A stretch of 7,984 nucleotides of DNA from an uncultured Clostridia bacterium (lineage in GTDB: Bacteria; Bacillota; Clostridia; Saccharofermentanales; Fastidiosipilaceae): assembly GCA_947253135.1 (NCBI GenBank), contig CAMXYS010000076.1, positions 1-7,984 of the forward strand, written 5' to 3'. Position 1 is the stretch's first letter. Each line of letters starts with the position of its first letter. The notes beneath the pieces are model-generated. The model searched no databases. It saw only the letters and a program-made list of their open reading frames with translations, and was not told where the DNA came from. Both the position numbers and the translations under genes were made by a program. This document shows, in pieces, positions 6,232 to 7,984 of this stretch.

Positions 6232-6699
6232 TTAGTTTAACGGAATATGTCGTATTTTGCTCTCCTCGATATTACAAATCAAGCAAAATTTTTCAAATAT
6301 TTTTACCAATTCATCAATCGTTAAATCTTTTTGATTATCGATTGGATAATAGTTGCTAAGATTAGTGGCAAAGCTATCACGATACCCCTCTTTTAGAAAA
6401 TGAATATGGTGTCCGTATATTTCTTCACCATCTGGGTTTATGTGCCGTCCAGTTGAATTAATATCAAGTCTGACTAAAGGGGTATCATTTTCTAGCCTTG
6501 TTTGATAAGAACATTTACCGGACACACTGTTATTTCTCCGATTGATAGTTAATAAAAAGTGATATCGTCCATCGCTAGATTTTAAGTCGTGCTGGTCAGT
6601 ACGACCTTGAGGAGGAAATTCATCCGGAGGCATATCCTCATACAGCTTTTTTATCTTGATCAACTTATCGATCATCTCTTGTGCTATTTCTTTAGTCAT
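6232..6699 (-). CDS. DUF6978-like protein of unknown function
   Basis: 155 residues from the ATG at 6699, which has AGGAGG 6 nt upstream. A TTG-started frame to 6717 would translate that ribosome binding site as Arg-Arg and is rejected. The pattern DLKSSDGRYHFLLTINR (39-55), then CSYQTRLENDTPLVRLDI (63-80), then HINPDGEEIYGHHIHFLKEGYRD (86-108) agrees with what I remember of DUF6978, including the conserved LDIN and H-x-H-x-x-x-E-G-Y-x-D features; the family name is from memory. The histidines (H97, H98, H100) plus acidic residues could form a metal or phosphate site, but no function is established. It is soluble, with no membrane segment. It precedes the DUF1828 gene on the same strand, a tight two-gene unit, and is very AT-rich (16 G/C of 60 in 6301-6360). 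A toxin-antitoxin or phage-exclusion pair is the guess that best fits its position. Confidence 0.8.
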   Translation of the reverse strand: MTKEIAQEMIDKLIKIKKLYEDMPPDEFPPQGRTDQHDLKSSDGRYHFLLTINRRNNSVSGKCSYQTRLENDTPLVRLDINSTGRHINPDGEEIYGHHIHFLKEGYRDSFATNLSNYYPIDNQKDLTIDELVKIFEKFCLICNIEESKIRHIPLN

Positions 6700-6741
6700 G
6701 AAAATCCTCCTACTCAAGCATCTACATTCTCAGGTGGTATA

Positions 6742-6770
6742 TAGACGTGCCCGTCAGAATTACACGTCTA
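6742..6770 (-). promoter_or_regulatory. Hairpin between the repressor and DUF6978 genes
   Basis: TAGACGTG (6742-6749) and CACGTCTA (6763-6770) are a perfect 8-bp inverted repeat with a 13-nt loop, 7 nt after the repressor stop. No T run follows on the minus strand, so it is not a classic terminator. It may be a processing or stabilising hairpin that sets the ratio of repressor to downstream proteins, or an operator. No convincing separate promoter for the pair was found in the 78-nt gap. Confidence 0.5.
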
Positions 6771-6777
6771 ACCCTGC

Positions 6778-7641
6778 TTAAATAAGCTGTTCCCGTTTAA
6801 TAGGCGTTTCCCAGTCAACGACAAGCGCTATGATCCGGAAGTCGTTCGGGTCGTCTAGTCTTTTTAAGTCGATGGTCCGGTCGGGTACATCTGGGTTGAT
6901 TGACCGGAGAACGACATAGCGGTTATCTTTCCTAATGAATTTTTTAACGTAAACACATTCAAGATAGCGAACTACGACTATATCACCTGTGTTGGCGGTC
7001 GGCTGATAGCGCAGGAATAAAACGTCACCGCTCATGATTAAAGGCTCCATGCTATTGCCTCTTGCCTCGATCACCTTGTCATAGTCGGGCCGGTCTTCAT
7101 CTTTGCGGACCATAATGTCATCTTCTTCTGCAAAGCCGTTATAGATTCCCTCTGTCGGCCTTCCGGCGGCGGCAGCATGATCGATGTGGTGATCTTCCAC
7201 GTCGTCTCTATCAACAAAATAGCTTTCGGGCAGTTCCATGACCTTTGACGGCTCAGGCTTGGCCGGGGTGCGCTTGTACTGTCCGGACTTGTCCAGGTCG
7301 TCGGCGTAGTCGGCTACCTTGCCTTGCCCGTTGTCGTTGAGGCGGCGCATGGTCTTGACTGTTTTATCAATGATAGGAGAGTTGATCACTGTTAGTCGTT
7401 TGGTTGCATCCTCTACAGCTATGATAGTTTCTTCGACGCTGAAGCCATCATTGATTAAAAAGGTAAGGTCAATGCCCAAAATTTTCGCAAAGTTATTGAC
7501 GGTGTCGAGTCGTGGTGATGTTTGCTCATTCTCGTATTTGCTGATTACTTGTTTAGAAACGTCAAGCTTGTCAGCTATTTCTTGCTGAGTAAAACCAAGG
7601 TAGAATCTTATTCCTTTTATTTTCTCTCCAAACGTAGCCAT
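6778..7641 (-). CDS. CI-type phage repressor, XRE HTH plus S24 self-cleaving domain
   Basis: 287 residues. It keeps the element dormant by binding operators in the divergent promoter region and is expected to be inactivated by RecA-stimulated autocleavage after DNA damage. Residues 5-62 form the XRE-type HTH, with recognition region TQQEIADKLDVSKQVISKYE (18-37). A flexible, charged linker follows (about 100-155). The C-terminal half is a LexA/CI-like S24 peptidase: cleavage bond A159-G160 (AAAAGRP), nucleophile S197 in GNSMEP, and general-base lysine K233 in YVKKF, all present. The ATG at 7641 has GAGGTG close upstream. It stands divergent from the Cro-like gene. A promoter at 7703-7675 drives it, and a degenerate operator covers its predicted start site, which allows autorepression. 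The linker before the cleavage site is somewhat long but not unusual. Confidence 0.95.
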   Translation of the reverse strand: MATFGEKIKGIRFYLGFTQQEIADKLDVSKQVISKYENEQTSPRLDTVNNFAKILGIDLTFLINDGFSVEETIIAVEDATKRLTVINSPIIDKTVKTMRRLNDNGQGKVADYADDLDKSGQYKRTPAKPEPSKVMELPESYFVDRDDVEDHHIDHAAAAGRPTEGIYNGFAEEDDIMVRKDEDRPDYDKVIEARGNSMEPLIMSGDVLFLRYQPTANTGDIVVVRYLECVYVKKFIRKDNRYVVLRSINPDVPDRTIDLKRLDDPNDFRIIALVVDWETPIKREQLI

Positions 7642-7651
7642 TTGACACCTC

Positions 7652-7672
7652 TTGTCTAACTAATTGTTACAT
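7652..7672. promoter_or_regulatory. Degenerate repressor operator (O1)
   Basis: TTGTCTA-N7-GTTACAT has the 21-bp layout of the two good operators to its right, with 6 of 7 matches in the left half and 4 of 7 in the right. It covers the predicted transcription start of the repressor (near 7668). A weak site here would switch off repressor synthesis only at high concentration, as OR3 does in phage lambda. Confidence 0.45.
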
Positions 7673-7674
7673 TT

Positions 7675-7703
7675 ATATTACTTTGTCAATCCTTAGTTGA
7701 CAA
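7675..7703 (-). promoter_or_regulatory. Repressor promoter (maintenance type)
   Basis: On the minus strand, TTGTCA (7703-7698) and TAATAT (7680-7675) are spaced 17 bp apart. The start would be near 7668, giving a leader of about 27 nt before the repressor ATG. Operator O2 covers its -35 box and spacer, and O1 covers the start site. Confidence 0.6.
7683..7703. promoter_or_regulatory. Repressor operator O2, perfect palindrome
   Basis: TTGTCAA (7683-7689) and TTGACAA (7697-7703) form a perfect inverted repeat with a 7-bp spacer, the best of the sites seen. It contains the -35 boxes of both divergent promoters, so binding would block the rightward promoter and influence the leftward one. It matches the symmetric site expected for an HTH dimer; binding by the adjacent repressor is inferred. 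Confidence 0.8.
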
Positions 7704-7725
7704 GAGCAAAACAAGGGGGTAGTAT
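7697..7725 (+). promoter_or_regulatory. Rightward early promoter
   Basis: TTGACA (7697-7702) and TAGTAT (7720-7725) are separated by 17 bp. The start near 7732 falls inside operator O3, and the -35 box inside O2, so the promoter is boxed in by two repressor sites. An alternative -10 TATAAA (7723-7728) would need a 20-bp spacer. Confidence 0.65.
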
Positions 7726-7729
7726 AAAG

Positions 7730-7750
7730 TTGTCAACCAAGATATGACAA
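7730..7750. promoter_or_regulatory. Repressor operator O3
   Basis: TTGTCAA (7730-7736)-N7-ATGACAA (7744-7750) has the same layout as O2 with one changed base. Its centre is 47 bp from that of O2. It covers the predicted start of the rightward transcript and touches the AGGAGG of the Cro-like gene (from 7749), so the Shine-Dalgarno and operator share bases. Confidence 0.75.
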
Positions 7751-7762
7751 GGAGGTGATGAG

Positions 7763-7975
7763 ATGACGCTTGATGAAATGGTTGTGGATAAATTTGGCAC
7801 ACAACAAAATTGTGCAAACAAGCTTAATTGGAGCAGACAAAAGCTTAATAATATTGTAAGGGGCAAGCAGATGAATGTTTCAGTAAAGGATGCTGAAGAT
7901 TTAGCACAAGGATTAGATATTTGGCTAGAGTTAGTGGCCCAAAAAATTTTACAAGCACAGTCAACTAAGCTATGA
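7763..7975 (+). CDS. Cro-like small HTH protein
   Basis: 70 residues; the ATG at 7763 is preceded by AAGGAGGTGAT, an almost full complement of the 16S rRNA end, 7 nt upstream. A helix-turn-helix is visible at about 10-34 (DKFGTQQNCANKLNWSRQKLNNIVRGK), followed by a helix near 41-64; this pattern is common in small regulators placed divergent to CI repressors in Bacillota phages. It is the first gene of the rightward early transcript and probably competes with the repressor for the same operators, or activates early genes. The stop codon (7973-7975) lies inside a further operator-like site. Whether it is a true Cro functionally is inferred from position. Confidence 0.8.
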   Translation: MTLDEMVVDKFGTQQNCANKLNWSRQKLNNIVRGKQMNVSVKDAEDLAQGLDIWLELVAQKILQAQSTKL

Positions 7976-7978
7976 CAA
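7958..7978. promoter_or_regulatory. Distal operator-like site O4 at the end of the Cro-like gene
   Basis: CAGTCAA (7958-7964)-N7-ATGACAA (7972-7978) keeps the 21-bp layout with 5 of 7 and 6 of 7 matches to the perfect site O2. Its right half is identical to that of O3. It lies 228 bp from O3, centre to centre, over the stop codon of the Cro-like gene. It may control a promoter just beyond the window or allow looping to O2/O3. Confidence 0.5.
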
Positions 7979-7984
7979 CCAACC

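Larger units (their letters stand above)
3844..7984. mobile_element. Left end of an integrated element (probable temperate prophage) at tRNA-Trp
   Basis: Directly after the tRNA come a tyrosine integrase, two genes of unknown function, a CI-type repressor with S24 autocleavage domain, and a divergent Cro-like HTH gene, the standard left-arm order of temperate phages of Bacillota. No structural, replication or conjugation gene falls in the window, so an integrative conjugative element or a satellite is not excluded. The exact left boundary is uncertain, because the core of attL should overlap the tRNA 3' half. No second copy of the tRNA 3' end is present here, so attR lies beyond base 7984. 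Confidence 0.8.

Overview
The window reads as a Bacillota-type (Firmicutes, probably clostridial) assembly contig. The reasons are very strong AGGAGG ribosome binding sites on almost every gene, TTGACA/TATAAT promoters, a tRNA gene without an encoded CCA end, and a phage regulatory region of low-GC Gram-positive style. I cannot name the species. The first 45 bases are not genomic: positions 12-45 match the Illumina Nextera read-2 adapter, ending in the Tn5 mosaic end, and real sequence begins at 46, exactly inside the Walker A codons of an ABC transporter gene.

Layout. (1) 46-3451, host chromosome: a three-gene, overlapping operon for an ABC-2 type exporter, made of a 5'-truncated ATPase and two different permeases, each with a large extracytoplasmic loop. 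(2) 3452-3900: an intergenic stretch with a near-consensus promoter whose 17-bp spacer is a palindrome, a leader that can fold into a long hairpin, a tRNA-Trp(CCA) gene and a strong intrinsic terminator. (3) 3844 to the window end: the left end of an integrated element, most likely a temperate prophage (an integrative conjugative element is possible). It starts beside the tRNA with a tyrosine integrase transcribed toward the tRNA, and continues with an AT-rich two-gene cassette of unknown function (DUF6978-like and DUF1828/DUF1829-like proteins). It ends with a self-cleaving CI-type repressor facing a small Cro-like HTH gene across a divergent promoter/operator region. The right end and attR lie outside the window.

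How it fits together. The repressor gene and the two unknown genes lie on the same strand with short gaps (78 and 39 nt), so they can be expressed together in the lysogen. Integrase stands apart behind about 310 nt of non-coding DNA that holds helically phased repeats, a predicted structured RNA and a terminator. I see four 21-bp sites of the form TTGTCAA-N7-TTGACAA: three between repressor and cro-like gene (one degenerate) and a fourth over the stop codon of the cro-like gene. They give a simple model of the lysogeny switch. The most interesting candidates for new biology are the AT-rich pair between int and repressor, a place where temperate phages often carry defence or exclusion genes, and the structured intergenic element next to int.
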